NCBI GenBank assembly: GCA_009829735.1
Contig: CM020620.1
Location: 21,488,020-21,552,019, forward strand
DNA from: Pyropia yezoensis
Taxonomy: Eukaryota > Rhodophyta > Bangiophyceae > Bangiales > Bangiaceae
Direction: 5' to 3'
Length of the DNA stretch: 64,000 nucleotides
This document shows positions 40,548 through 51,301 of the stretch, piece after piece; position 1 is the stretch's first letter, and every line of letters starts with the position of its first letter. The notes under the pieces are model-generated. The model had not been told where the DNA came from. It searched no databases and saw nothing but the letters and a program-made list of their open reading frames with translations. The position numbers and the translations under genes are program-made.

Positions 40548-42978
40548 ATGGCTACCCAAGAGACGGGGAACGTTCAAGATGACGGATCGACGTCGACGCC
40601 GACCCCGGAGGTGACTACGGGAACCGGGATCGGGAACCCGATCGACAACATTGAGACGCCAATGCTTTCCGGTGCCGGATCGACGTTTGGCACGGCTCGG
40701 ACGGCAGGAGGCGGGGGTCCGCCTCAACTGCCATCGACCGACCTCACTCCGCCGCCTCCTTCACCAGGGGATTCCCTGATGGCATCATTGGCCCGCATCG
40801 AGGCCCGGTTTTCCGGGCTCGACGCCCGTCAAGATCGGACGGAGGACGCAATGGCAGTGTTGATGTCAACACGCCACACGACGGGACCCCGACGTGTTCC
40901 TCCCACACCGGTACGGTTTGAACCGGCCGGACTACTTCCGGAGTCCACCAGGGTCAACCCTGGTGTTGCTACTCTTGGACAACCCCCGGACACAATGGGG
41001 TATGGATCCGACTCGTCGGCAGAGTTGGAACGGAGTCACACGGAGCGATACGCTCGGAGCACCCGAAGCGGACTCCGCGGACACGACCCGGCGGATACTT
41101 ACGCCGGTTGAGAGTCGGTTATTGGGGGAGGGGGTGCCCTCTCACAGTACCCCCACGACGAAGGAGGCCAGGCGACTCGGGTTTCGGAGGTGCCGACGCC
41201 TGAAGTACCATCTTCAGTGGTGGAAGCTATGACCGCGCAGGTCACTGCGAGCCTATTGAAGCGGATGGAGTCCGATGAGTTTGCTCACCAACTGGCTAAG
41301 CGACTGGATATCCAGGACGCTGACACGGAGATCGTCAACGAGGTCTTCCGGTCGGTTCTTACTCCGGAACGTTATCGTTTGGAGGACCGCTCTACCACCG
41401 TATCGGAATCGATGCGTAATACGTCGCACCGAGCGATTCGCTCTATGCAGACCCTTATGAAGGGAGTCCCTATGTTCGGAGGGCCGAACGGACGCCCGTT
41501 GGCAGTCATCGGCTTCTTGACTAGCTTCAAGGCAGCCGCGGACAATGCGCTCGTCAACGAGGGGCTGGCCCTGGAGATCCTCCCGTTCTTTGTTGATGAA
41601 CGGGTGCGAGGCATTCTTCGCCAGGCATCCCCGATGCCGGGAATGAGGGTCGCGGCCACCCCCATGGATTACCGTGGGATTCTCAAGGAGCTGCTGAGCA
41701 GTTACCTCAGTGAGGACAAGTGCGAGGACCACTACCGGGCCCTGCGCACTGCCACCGCCCAGAGCTGGGAGGATGAGGAGATGTTTGGACGCCGGATCCA
41801 AGAGCTCGACTACGAGCTGGGGAAGCTCCTCGGAGAAGGGGAGCTACGGGCCATCCTGTTCGCAGGAGTACCCAACTACGTGCGGATATCCGCACGGGGA
41901 GCCAATACGGCCCGGACGAACTTCAGTCGACTGATGCACATGTGCAAGTCCCTAGGGGACGCCTACCGGGTGTTACACCCGGAATGTACCTTGGCCCCGA
42001 AGCCCAAGGGTGAGGGAGGCAAACCCAGTCTTACCCCGGTACCGAGGCAAGAGAAGGTGGAACGTAAGGCCGCACCAGTACTGGTGGCGACCGAACATAC
42101 CCCTATTGGTGAGGATGAACCTCTAGTCGACCAACAGGGCCACCTGTTGCTACCGGCGACGCCGGTGATTGATGAACATGGTACGGTAGCGTACATCGCC
42201 CCGGCTGGAACCCAGTCCCAGGTCAACGAAGGAACGGGACGGCGCGTCCCGTATGTGCGGACTACGGGGTACTCCCCGGTGACGGGTAACCAGGCAAGAG
42301 AAGGTGGAACGTAAGGCCGCACCAGTACTGGTGGCGACCGAACATACCCCTACGGGCGAGGGTGAACCTCTAGTTGACCAACAGGGCCACCTGTTGCTAC
42401 CGGCGACGCCGGTGATTGATGAGCACGGTACGGTAGCGTACATTGCTCCGGCGGGGACCCAGTTCCAGGTCAGCGAGGGCACGGGACGTCGCGTCCCGTA
42501 CGTACGGACTACGGGGTACTCCCCGGTGACGGGTAACCCTCACCAACCCTTGCCAACATGGGCGGTGCGCACGGAGGCACCCCCGCAGATTGCGGGCCGA
42601 CCCAACCGGTTGGGGGAGTCCATGTTCCGGTTGACCCAAGGACCCAAGGCCTACCAGGGAGCAGGCACTCGGGCGCCTGAGGGAGGCAACCGCAGCTACG
42701 GGGCTACCCCGATGAGAACTCAAGGGGGGACCGGCACGTCCGGATGTATGTTGTGTGGGGATCCCCAGCACTGGGTGTCTTCCTGCCCACTCATCCCCGA
42801 GGAGTCTCGGCGGGCAGCGGCGCAACGCAAGGCATCCACCGGGGGGTATCCCGCCAGAGCACCCGGACCCGCACCGGGTAGGCAGCCAGCTCCAGGTGGA
42901 GTACTGGCCGTCGAGGAGGCACCTCCTCAGCCGGATGTCCCGGCGGACAGCACCCTACCAAGGGCGGGAAACGAGTAA
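40548..42978 (+). pseudogene. gag: Gag of element 2, with in-frame TGA and frame-shifting tandem duplication
   Basis: The frame starts at ATG 40548 (MATQETGNVQDDGSTSTPTP). An in-frame TGA at 41109-41111 interrupts it, and the same frame continues to about 42291. The capsid-like helical region includes LAVIGFLTSFKAAADNALVN and EGLALEIL. A 247-bp tandem duplication (42045-42291 / 42292-42538) shifts the frame by one. The downstream frame carries a CCHC zinc knuckle, CMLCGDPQHWVSSC (about 42747-42788), and ends at TAA 42976-42978, eight bases before the pol start. Gag would form the particle shell and bind RNA; as written, no full-length product can be made without readthrough and frame change. 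Confidence 0.8.
42045..42538 (+). repeat. 247-bp imperfect tandem duplication inside gag of element 2
   Basis: Both units start AGGCAAGAGAAGGTGGAACG and end GTGACGGGTAACC. They differ at a number of scattered positions (for example CCCCTATTGGTGAGGATG versus CCCCTACGGGCGAGGGTG). The unit length of 82 codons plus one base breaks the gag frame. Confidence 0.9.
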
Positions 42979-42986
42979 GAGGAAAG

Positions 42987-45900
42987 ATGACCGGGGGGCG
43001 CTGGGGTAACCCAAGCAAGCCACCTCGGAGTACCGCGGGGAAAGCCCCACGGAGAGCGCGGTTGAGCCGACGCCGCATCAACCCCCGGGTACACCTTCCG
43101 GCCCCGACGATACGGCGTCAGGGGATTGATGGCCAACCTCCAAGGTTGGGAGGAGAGGACGGGAAGCCCCGTCACATGGAACCAGACAAGGGCCCTGTTC
43201 AGGATGCCCGAGCTACACCGGATATCGGTGTAGGCCACGTACTGTTCAACTTGGAGAACTTCAAGGTATCAGCTACACTGGGGGTTGACCCCCAGTCGAC
43301 ACGATCGTACTACCCTGTACTGGATACAGGGGCTGGACCCAACCTTATCCGGAAGGACACCCTCCCGGACAAGTGGCTTCCGCGAGTCAGAGTGACTCGG
43401 GGACCCACCATCAAGGACGCGAATGGTCGCCTCATTCGTACGACCGCAGCGATGTCGCTGCGGGTTACCATCGGGGAACTCACCACGGAAGTCGACTTCC
43501 TGGTGTGTGAGACCCTATCGGTGCCCTGCATACTGGGATGCACCTTCATCAACGTTCACGTGGATGCAATCCGGCCGGGCCGGAGGACCGTCGAGCTGCA
43601 AGAGGCCGACGGGACGAAGCGAGGACATACGGCTATCGTCAGGGACCTGACGCTGCAAGGGAGCCACGTTAACGTGGCTGAGGTGTACGCAAGCGTCGAG
43701 CCGAAGACACTTCGGTTGGCCAAGCGAACTCGCTTTGAGCCGTTGTCGGAGACAGTCCTCCCGGTTAACTGCGACCTCGCAGGCATCTGCAGAGTCCGGT
43801 CCAACCTGCGGACGTACAAGCGCCATGGGTTGACCATGGCCAACGGTCTCATAGACCTCCCAGCAGGAGGGTCGTCCCTCCTCGTGATGGCGAACTATCG
43901 TCGTAAGGCAGTCACCCTCCCGAAGGGAACTATCCTGAGGACTGCCGAGCTCTACGAAGGAGATATCCTTACCCCTGACAAGAAAGGTCAAGTGGAACCA
44001 CTTGAGGTACTGGCGGTCGCCGAGACCACCGAGCGGCAGCAACCCGATGACGGGAAGCCTAACCCATCGGCGGCTCCGGCGGACATGCCACCAAAGGACC
44101 AAGCAGCCTTGAAGGCACTGGCCGAGGCTGACCTCGACCACCTTCCCCCTTCGGTAGCCGAAGGGGTACGACGAATGCTAAGAAAGCATGACGTCATGTG
44201 GACAGGCGGGGCCTTGGGTACCATTGGGGCAACCCAACATCGTATAGACCTGGTACCAGGCGCACGCCCCGCCCGGTCACAACCGCACCGAGCGGGACCT
44301 ATGCAACGAGAGATCGTTGATGGAAGAGTGAAGAGGATGAGCGAAGCGAAGGTGATACGACCTTCGATGTCGGAGTGGGGTGCCCCAGTCGTTATCGTAC
44401 CGAAGAAGGATCAAACCCCTCGGTTTTGCATCGATTATCGACGCCTCAACTTGGTTACCAAGAAAGACTCATACCCTTTACCAAGGATGGATGAATGCAT
44501 CGACTCCCTGGGAAAAGCTACGGTGTTTACCACCATCGATTGCAATGCCGGATACTGGCAGATCCCAGTGGCGGACGAGCATATCCCCAAGACGGCGTTC
44601 GTCTGTCACAGTGGAGTGTACGAGTTCCTAAGGATGCCCTTCGGATTGTCCAACGCCCCCGGTACATTCCAGCGGGCTATCGACATTATACTGTCGGGGG
44701 TGAAGTGGCGTAACTGCCTAGTGTACCTCGATGACGTTATCGTCTTCTCGCGTAACATGAATGACCATGTGCAACATGTGGACGAGGTACTCACCCTTTT
44801 GCGGAACGCCGGGGTAACCCTGCGTCTGAAGAAGTGCGCCTTCTTCCAACAGACGGTCGAGTATCTGGGCCACCAGATAACCCCTGGTAAACTAGGGGTA
44901 CTCGAAGCCAATACCCGGGCACTCCGGGATGCCCGGTTCCCTAACACCCAGACGCAGCTCAAGAGCTTCCTGGGAATGTGCAACGTATACCGACGGTTCG
45001 TCAAGGACTTCGCTCGGATAGCTAAACCGTTGACGGTTCTTACGAGCAGTACCTTACCCAAGGTACTCCAACCCCCTTCGCCTAGCGAAGAGGAGGCATT
45101 CGAGTCGCTGAAGCGAGCCCTACTGTCCCCACCCGTCCTTGCGTTACCGCATAGACGGGGGACCTTCGTCATCGATGTCGATGCGTGCGATACACAAGTG
45201 GGATGCACCCTGTTACAGGGGGAGACGTTGATCGGTTCCGATAACGTTATCCCGGACCTACGTCCGGTAGGGTACTTCAGCCGGACACTCAACCCGGCTG
45301 AGCGTAACTATAGTGCCACCGAGCGTGAGTGCCTCGGGGTTATATGGGCAGTGCAACTGCTCCGTCCATACCTGGAGGGCTCCAGGTTCATCTTGAGGTC
45401 CGACCACGAACCCCTACGATGGCTCCTCAGCCTTGGTGACAAGGATTCCGATAGCCATGGGAGGCTAGCCCGATGGAGGTTGAAGATGGTCGAGCACGAC
45501 TACCGCACCGTGTATGAGGCTGGGTCAACCCACCACCTCGGAGACGCGCTGTCTCGACTCGACACCCCGAGCGGGGATACCCGCCCGGTGGACGAGGACA
45601 TCCTGGTGGTACCGGTCTGCATGGTGGGTAACGCTACCCAAGGTATGGTTGACCATACCATGGCACACCGAGCATGCCCACTGACCCTCGCGGACTTCCG
45701 CGAGGCACAAGCCAATGACGACGACTGTAGACGCCACCGCGCTAACCTCCTGGCCGGCACGGCCGGCATCTTCTCGGAGAATGAAGACGGATTCATATGC
45801 CGGCGGGCACCCGCCGATGGTCGACATCAAGTCGTGGTTCCCGTGTCCTTACGGCAAGCCGTCATGGAACGAGAACACGAGAACCCTACAGCCGGACACC

Positions 45901-47153
45901 CGGGGGGTTCACGTATGTTCGCAGCAATGCGAAGGTTCTTCTACTGGCCAGCAATGGCTGTCGACGTGGTCGACCACGTAAGGGGATGCCACCCCTGTGC
46001 ACGTAACCGCATGAGCCTACATAGGCAGGCGTCTGCCATGAAACTGTTCCCACCGGATGGGCCCAACGAGCAGGTCGCTATCGACATACTCGGGCCACTT
46101 CCGGTAACGGAAGAAGGGAACAGGTACATCCTGGTCATGTCTGACCGATTCACTAAGCTGTCACGAGCGGCAGCCCTCCCGAATGATACGGCACATACCA
46201 TAATGAACGCAGTGGTTGACCACTGGATCAGTGCATACGGAGTCATGAAGCAACTACTCTCCGACAACGGAGCAAACCTTACGTCAGCATTCTGCACTAA
46301 GGTCCTGGGCATGTTCGGCATCGAACCACGTCGGGCATCCGACTACCACCCGCAAACCAACGGGCAGGTGGAGCGGTTCAACCGCACCATCGTTAAGATG
46401 CTACAGTGCTACGTGGCCGAGCACACGAACACGTGGGACAGGCTTCTGTCCGTACTCACCCTGGCATACAATGCCAGGCCACATCGGAGCACAAACATCG
46501 CCCCACTGGAGTGGGTCATGCCGATGGGCGTCGGTAACCTGACGCTGCCACCCGGCAGGTGCACTCGGTACGATACACCGAAAGGCCGACCGGCCGAACG
46601 GATCCACTTAGCTTGGTTGGCCAAGCTATCGTGGATGATACCGAAGCTCAAGGGTGCCCTTGACAGAACACAACTTCGATACAAGAAGAACTTCGACGCC
46701 CGACTACGGGTGCGCAACGCTACCCTGATGACAGGTGACTGGGTCTACATCAGACACCAGAAGTTCCGGGGGAACAAGCTCATGCAACCGGTCAAGGGAC
46801 CGTACCAGATCTTACACAGAGATGATCACTCTGTCATGCTGCTCTCCGATACGGAGATACAACGCATCAACATCAATGATGTGACACCTGCTCCGAAGCC
46901 GGAACAGCCTCAGCCGGTACCGGCCGGGTTGCTACATGAAGCTCTTACAACCCACCGATCAGATGACCCGGTGGGACCGGATGGGATTCCATACCAAGTA
47001 GAGAGCGTGGTCGGACACACCGACCCGGACCTACCAGGACCCTGGTACGTCAAGGTTATGTGGGTCGGATACGACTCACCCACCTGGGAACAGGCGGCGA
47101 ATATACCCCGCCAACTCCTCATGCCTTACATGAGGCGACGACGCCTACCGTAA
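42987..47153 (+). CDS. pol: Pol polyprotein of element 2 (protease-RT-RNase H-integrase-chromodomain), intact
   Basis: One uninterrupted 1388-aa ORF from ATG 42987. Aspartic protease LDTGAGPNLI is at about residue 112. RT shows FCIDYRRLNLVTKKDSYPLP, LRMPFGLSNAPGTFQRA and the active site YLDD at 580-583. RNase H includes FVIDVDACDTQVGC, NYSATERECLGVIWAV and RSDHEPLRWLL. Integrase has the HHCC zinc domain (HENPTAGHPGG, then CHPCARNR) and a D1033-D1093-E1129 triad with the classic 35-residue spacing (DILGPL, LSDNGANL, NGQVERFN). The C-terminus is chromodomain-like (YQVESVVGHTD, WYVKVMWVGYDSPTWEQ), which targets integration to marked chromatin in chromoviruses. All catalytic residues are present, so it may be enzymatically competent. 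Confidence 0.96.
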   Translation: MTGGRWGNPSKPPRSTAGKAPRRARLSRRRINPRVHLPAPTIRRQGIDGQPPRLGGEDGKPRHMEPDKGPVQDARATPDIGVGHVLFNLENFKVSATLGVDPQSTRSYYPVLDTGAGPNLIRKDTLPDKWLPRVRVTRGPTIKDANGRLIRTTAAMSLRVTIGELTTEVDFLVCETLSVPCILGCTFINVHVDAIRPGRRTVELQEADGTKRGHTAIVRDLTLQGSHVNVAEVYASVEPKTLRLAKRTRFEPLSETVLPVNCDLAGICRVRSNLRTYKRHGLTMANGLIDLPAGGSSLLVMANYRRKAVTLPKGTILRTAELYEGDILTPDKKGQVEPLEVLAVAETTERQQPDDGKPNPSAAPADMPPKDQAALKALAEADLDHLPPSVAEGVRRMLRKHDVMWTGGALGTIGATQHRIDLVPGARPARSQPHRAGPMQREIVDGRVKRMSEAKVIRPSMSEWGAPVVIVPKKDQTPRFCIDYRRLNLVTKKDSYPLPRMDECIDSLGKATVFTTIDCNAGYWQIPVADEHIPKTAFVCHSGVYEFLRMPFGLSNAPGTFQRAIDIILSGVKWRNCLVYLDDVIVFSRNMNDHVQHVDEVLTLLRNAGVTLRLKKCAFFQQTVEYLGHQITPGKLGVLEANTRALRDARFPNTQTQLKSFLGMCNVYRRFVKDFARIAKPLTVLTSSTLPKVLQPPSPSEEEAFESLKRALLSPPVLALPHRRGTFVIDVDACDTQVGCTLLQGETLIGSDNVIPDLRPVGYFSRTLNPAERNYSATERECLGVIWAVQLLRPYLEGSRFILRSDHEPLRWLLSLGDKDSDSHGRLARWRLKMVEHDYRTVYEAGSTHHLGDALSRLDTPSGDTRPVDEDILVVPVCMVGNATQGMVDHTMAHRACPLTLADFREAQANDDDCRRHRANLLAGTAGIFSENEDGFICRRAPADGRHQVVVPVSLRQAVMEREHENPTAGHPGGSRMFAAMRRFFYWPAMAVDVVDHVRGCHPCARNRMSLHRQASAMKLFPPDGPNEQVAIDILGPLPVTEEGNRYILVMSDRFTKLSRAAALPNDTAHTIMNAVVDHWISAYGVMKQLLSDNGANLTSAFCTKVLGMFGIEPRRASDYHPQTNGQVERFNRTIVKMLQCYVAEHTNTWDRLLSVLTLAYNARPHRSTNIAPLEWVMPMGVGNLTLPPGRCTRYDTPKGRPAERIHLAWLAKLSWMIPKLKGALDRTQLRYKKNFDARLRVRNATLMTGDWVYIRHQKFRGNKLMQPVKGPYQILHRDDHSVMLLSDTEIQRININDVTPAPKPEQPQPVPAGLLHEALTTHRSDDPVGPDGIPYQVESVVGHTDPDLPGPWYVKVMWVGYDSPTWEQAANIPRQLLMPYMRRRRLP

Positions 47154-47602
47154 CAACCCAACCGACACCGACTTCGGCTGTTGGGGGGTGAGGCTTATAC
47201 CTACTAAGTAGGGTGTCACATGGACTCGGCAAGACTTAGGTTCACTAAGTTGGAGCGGACTTCCGCAAACTAAGTAAGCTACTGACTCTTACAAGTTTAC
47301 TTGAAGGAGATGACTAACTCCGATAATCTCAAAGTAACCTAAGGCTTACACCAAGGTAACCCTTCAGCCAGGAGGCAAGTGACGGACCAAGAAGGTTGAC
47401 CTTCATGAGTATTAACCAACCAGGATGGGTTGGGGGAGGCGGGAAAGAACCGCGGCAAGCCACGACTAAGTCAGACGGGGTACTCCCCAATGGCAGGCAT
47501 GGTATCATGCAAACGCCCCAGCGGGGGATGAGTTTATACTCACTACTACCCGGCCACCATAAGGGTTACCGGGGCCCTCTCCCTCGCAAACAATAGCCCT
47601 CC
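47154..47602. other. Spacer between pol and antisense ORF in element 2
   Basis: 449 bp with several ACTAAGT-like motifs between 47,200 and 47,300. It is the shared 3' end of two convergent frames. No coding sequence is recognised. Confidence 0.5.
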
Positions 47603-49906
47603 TCAGTCGGTAGACCCACTGCCCGAAGGAGGCCACTCACGCATAAGCGCGTATACCTCCGTGCTCCACCGGTCGGCAATCTCACGACGGTCAATCACCC
47701 GAGTTACCTCGGTGCATAGCTGAACGAGGGTGCTGCGGCCAGCCTCCACGTCCTCCAGAGCTCTCTGGAGGCGGTCAAGCACGCCACCGAAGCAACGCGC
47801 TGGCCCAACCAGCGCAGCACCTCGGGGGATATCCCCCCAGCTAACAGAGAGACCCTCCCGCATTGCGCGGGCAACAAGGGCGTCAACGCCCTCATACCAG
47901 AGACGGGGACTCCCGTCTTGTATGACAGGGGCGGGAGGGGACACTGGCGCAGCCAGAGGAGCCAGAGGAGCCGACACGGCCACCACCGGAGCCGGTGGCG
48001 CCTGATATGAGGCCCGGTAGGACCCCACCGAAGGGGCTCCACCGTAACCCCGGCGGGGCTCCGCCCGACGACGGGACACCTCACGCTCCCCACCCGCAGA
48101 GCCCCACTCTCGGGGACGACGGCCAACCGCCGCCGGTATCGGGTTACAGAACCACGGGGCAAGGACCTGAAGAGGGTCATGGATAACCATGGGAATACCC
48201 AAGTCAGCAACAGCCTCGGTGGACGCCCACCCATGGCAACAAGGCTCACCCGGCTGAGTGCGCCGGATACGCAACGAGTGACGAGGCAAGGGGGAAGCCC
48301 CAGCCTGCAGATCCCGGTACGGGGGACGGGACAACACCCCGGCCCAGTTCACGGCATCGTGAACAGCCAGCAGGGCCTCGAACTTCCGGGCCAACCCGGT
48401 CTTGGCGGCTATCAGGTCCACGCCCAACTGCGCGATGTGCCGACGGACACCCGTCGGAAGATGAAACAGGCGCCCCTGCCGGCGGACGGACAGCAAGGAG
48501 GAAGCCTGCCCGAGGGTAACCTCAAGGGTGAAGGTACCCTGCAACGGGTGGACCGGTCGGGAGGCCAACACACTCCCGACGTATCGGAGACAGGAGCCGG
48601 TGTCAAACCGGAAAGCAGGGGCGGGTTCCCACCCCTCCTGCCATAGCGGCGGGCGCACGGGAGTGTATACCGGCGCACGACCGTTGCCGGTCTGCAACGC
48701 ACACGTTATATCGGTGCGGAACGCATCCGCCATGACACCATGGTTACGTCGCCAGCTCGACGCCGACTTCAAACCCGCCATAGGCGGGTAGGGAGCCGTC
48801 AACGACAGATACGGGGATACCCCCGGGTAATAACCGAAGTCGGGATACCGACCGGTATCGCCCACCGTCTCCCCAAACGCAACCGGCTCCGCCGCCGCCG
48901 CAATCCCCCGTGCACTAGCCGGGTAGTCAACCTCCCGCGGCAACGCGGGGGCAATCAGGTCGCATACCCCGAAGGCGGGGTCGAGGTAGACCTCACCCCG
49001 TCCCACCCGGGTGCGCCAGAGCTGCGCATGCCGGTCGTCCGGCTGACTCAGGATCCAATGGTGTTCCACCCGCACCGCGTTCGGCTGGTTGACCAGCCGC
49101 ACTAACTCCCGCTCCCAACTCGGGTCCACCTTGACGCGCCGGGAGGACTCTCCACGGGGATGGGGCAGGTGGAAGTCCACCCGTATCCGCCCATCGGACT
49201 CCATTGACTCTTGCACAGTCAGGCCGCGAACCCGAGCCACCAAGTCGGACATCGACATGGCGGGTTGACCCGCCGCCACGGCGACGCCGCCACCCAACGG
49301 GGCAACCCGGGCAGGACCAGGAAGAATCGGGGGCGCCGGGGGAAGCCCCACCGGCAGATGGACCGGTGCCGGAGGTGCACGGGGCCGAGGAGGAAGAAGA
49401 AGGGCGGGCGCCCGCCCGGAGTAACTACCGGAGTCCACTGCCATCGGTGTAGACCCACCTTGACCACCAGACGCCCGCGGCACCGCGGGCAGAGCAACGC
49501 CGCCACCCGAGCCCGACGGGGGCACCTCGGGGGCAGCAGGGGTAGACCCGTGACCCGCAGCCGCGGATGAACCACCCGGGCGGGCACCCGCGCCGTCTTG
49601 ACCCGCCGTCCCGGTCGGGGTGCCACCATAACCGCCCGACACGCCGGCAACGCCGTCTTGAGGTTGAGCCGCGCCGGCACCGGCGACAGGAGCCATCCGG
49701 GCCGCCGGAGGAGTAGGGGTAGACGCAGCAGCTACCCGCGGTTGCCCGCCACCCGACGGAGCCGTCGTGCCGCTGCACACGGACGACAAACCGCCCGGAG
49801 CACCGTCCGGAGCCACGCGAACGGTCACCCGGTCGCCCTCGTCTTCGGACGAGCTCGCCAAGAAACACTCGGCGGCGGTGGCAGAGACGGGAACGTCGTC
49901 CACCAT
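47603..49906 (-). CDS. Antisense ORF of element 2, unknown protein (767 aa)
   Basis: A long uninterrupted ORF on the strand opposite to gag and pol, between pol and the 3' LTR. The start is ATG 49906 (MVDDVPVSATAAECFLASSS). The first about 220 residues are acidic, then Pro/Gly/Ala-rich and probably disordered. A more ordered region follows (MSDLVARVRGLTVQESMESD; RVKVDPSWERELVRLVN). A helical block near 48345-48590 includes CLRYVGSVLASRPVH, FTLEVTLG, SVRRQGRLFHLPTGVRRHIA and QLGVDLIAA. It matches a block in the antisense ORF of element 1. I recognise no known domain. Integrity over 2.3 kb, while gag is broken, suggests coding relevance or recent arrival. Confidence 0.7.
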   Translation of the reverse strand: MVDDVPVSATAAECFLASSSEDEGDRVTVRVAPDGAPGGLSSVCSGTTAPSGGGQPRVAAASTPTPPAARMAPVAGAGAAQPQDGVAGVSGGYGGTPTGTAGQDGAGARPGGSSAAAGHGSTPAAPEVPPSGSGGGVALPAVPRASGGQGGSTPMAVDSGSYSGRAPALLLPPRPRAPPAPVHLPVGLPPAPPILPGPARVAPLGGGVAVAAGQPAMSMSDLVARVRGLTVQESMESDGRIRVDFHLPHPRGESSRRVKVDPSWERELVRLVNQPNAVRVEHHWILSQPDDRHAQLWRTRVGRGEVYLDPAFGVCDLIAPALPREVDYPASARGIAAAAEPVAFGETVGDTGRYPDFGYYPGVSPYLSLTAPYPPMAGLKSASSWRRNHGVMADAFRTDITCALQTGNGRAPVYTPVRPPLWQEGWEPAPAFRFDTGSCLRYVGSVLASRPVHPLQGTFTLEVTLGQASSLLSVRRQGRLFHLPTGVRRHIAQLGVDLIAAKTGLARKFEALLAVHDAVNWAGVLSRPPYRDLQAGASPLPRHSLRIRRTQPGEPCCHGWASTEAVADLGIPMVIHDPLQVLAPWFCNPIPAAVGRRPREWGSAGGEREVSRRRAEPRRGYGGAPSVGSYRASYQAPPAPVVAVSAPLAPLAAPVSPPAPVIQDGSPRLWYEGVDALVARAMREGLSVSWGDIPRGAALVGPARCFGGVLDRLQRALEDVEAGRSTLVQLCTEVTRVIDRREIADRWSTEVYALMREWPPSGSGSTD

Positions 49907-50553
49907 CACCTCCTCCTCCTCCTCAAGCAGGAGGTCGTCCTCGCCTCCGGGTACCTAGGGGTCCGACATGATGACCGGGGTAGCAGGGGCGCCCCGTGCA
50001 GAAAAGCCGAGGCCGGCTCGACCCGGTACAAGGAACGCTCGCGCAGGACGAGCCAGGGAAGCGCGGGCACCCGCGCTTATAACCACACAGTTCAGCACGA
50101 GCGATACGGCAGCGCGGGACGACCCGCGCCAGCCGAGCTACGGGGGCGCTCCACCCAGGCACCTGGACCGGAGCCACGCCCCCTCCACACGGGGTAACCA
50201 GGGGGGTCACCCCCAACCGCCCCCACGCAACGCGGGCAACCCCGCCACCCACTCAATCGTCTCACGAGAGGGGCTCCCCTACCACCAGACACCTGGTGGC
50301 GGATCCGCTTGCCCACCCCTCGGAAAGGGGGGTCGTGAACAGACACCCGCATCGGGAATTTAACGGTCCGGAAAACGGATCGTGTGTGTACCACACAAAG
50401 GGGGGCACCCCCCTCAGGCAACCTCGAAAAGGGGTGTCTGTCGCGACGGGGCGCAAAGCCCCACCCGACTGGTAAACGGTCACGCGACCCACTTACATTC
50501 GGTAACCAGAATGCAACTCGACCCGAGGACGGGCCGAATCTAAGGGGGGGATA
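49907..50553. other. Region between antisense ORF start and 3' LTR, with polypurine tract
   Basis: About 650 bp with no supported gene. It would be the upstream (promoter) region of the antisense ORF. The plus-strand polypurine tract AAGGGGGGG (50542-50550) sits 3 bases before the 3' LTR and would prime plus-strand DNA synthesis. Confidence 0.6.
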
Positions 50554-50916
50554 TGTAGCAATATGGTTGGCCGTTTTGTGACCCTAATGTTAGGGGGGCT
50601 ACTTCTAATCCTTGGCTTTCAATTTGAGAGTCCGTACTGGTCACGGTATCTACAAGTTACGTATGACCAGAGGGACTTGCATCTTGGGGTGGAGGGTAGT
50701 TAGTAGTGTCTCCGAGGGTTTATAACGAGGGGGCCGGCGGCGAATCCACCGCCGGCCAAGGCAGAACAACAAACCCCTCCCATTTGGGCTCCCATCTTGG
50801 TCCCGTGGCTTGTGCTCCAAGGACAGCAACGTTGGCCTCCCGGTGACGTTGGTGCCGATCCCCCTTGGTGAGTGTTCCCTGAGAGTGGACGTGCGACGGA
50901 TTCCTATTGTGCTACA
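50554..50916 (+). repeat. 3' LTR of element 2
   Basis: 363 bp, differing from the 5' LTR at three positions by eye (near 50576, 50710 and 50830). GGTCC follows directly. Confidence 0.93.
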
Positions 50917-51301
50917 GGTCCGCACAGTAAACGGACAGGACGTGGTAAGCGTTGCACCACCTCCTGCAGGCGACCCGGCCTGGGCGCGTGCGCTGAAAAC
51001 GTGGCGCCTGCCTTCGCTACCTGCGGCCAAACAGTGCCCGCAGGAGTACGTGTTCGATAAGATCATCGACCGCGGGTGGGATGAGGACAGTAACCGCCTC
51101 ATTTTCAGGGTGCGTTGGTTCGGCTATAAGGCTAAGGATGATACGTGGGAATACGTGGACGACCTTCCCGCTGAGAATGTCCGGGCATACTGCGCCCGGA
51201 ATGATATTGACCCTAACTGCCCTCCCTCAACGTGAGGAAAGGCCAAGTGACGGTGCCAAGAGAGTGCGTCAAGTCGAAGTGGTACGCAGAGTGGCTCTTA
51301 C

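Larger units (their letters stand above)
39960..50916 (+). mobile_element. Ty3/gypsy chromodomain LTR retrotransposon, element 2 (nested, recent)
   Basis: Two 363-bp LTRs (39960-40322 and 50554-50916) differ at three positions by eye. Both begin TGTAGCA and end TGCTACA. The 5-bp target duplication GGTCC is exact (39955-39959 and 50917-50921). The 10,957-bp element contains a primer-binding site, gag with one in-frame stop and a frame-shifting duplication, an intact 1388-codon pol, a 767-codon antisense ORF, and a polypurine tract (AAGGGGGGG, 50542-50550). It inserted into the pol gene of element 1. The near-identical LTRs imply a recent insertion. Confidence 0.95.
36157..51235 (+). pseudogene. 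pol: Pol of element 1: protease, RT, RNase H, integrase, chromodomain; interrupted
   Basis: Protease has LDTGSGAYLIRRSLL (about 36532). RT begins after a frame change at about 37266 (FDGTPRICIDYRKLNEST; LVYLDDIIVFS). A TAG at 37758-37760 replaces the Glu/Trp region before the RLPFGL motif. A second frame change lies near 38,400, before RNase H (AEKNYGVTELEGLAVVWAV). Integrase has the zinc-binding CTSCAQNR, AMDILKPLAV and LSDNGPQF; in YHP-stop-TNGQVERFN a TAA at 39452-39454 replaces CAA. The frame is cut at 39959 by element 2 and resumes at 50917 as VRTVNGQDVV. It ends in a chromodomain (YVFDKIIDRGWDEDSNRLIF, then RVRWFGYKAKDDTWEYVDDL) and TGA 51233-51235. Confidence 0.85.
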
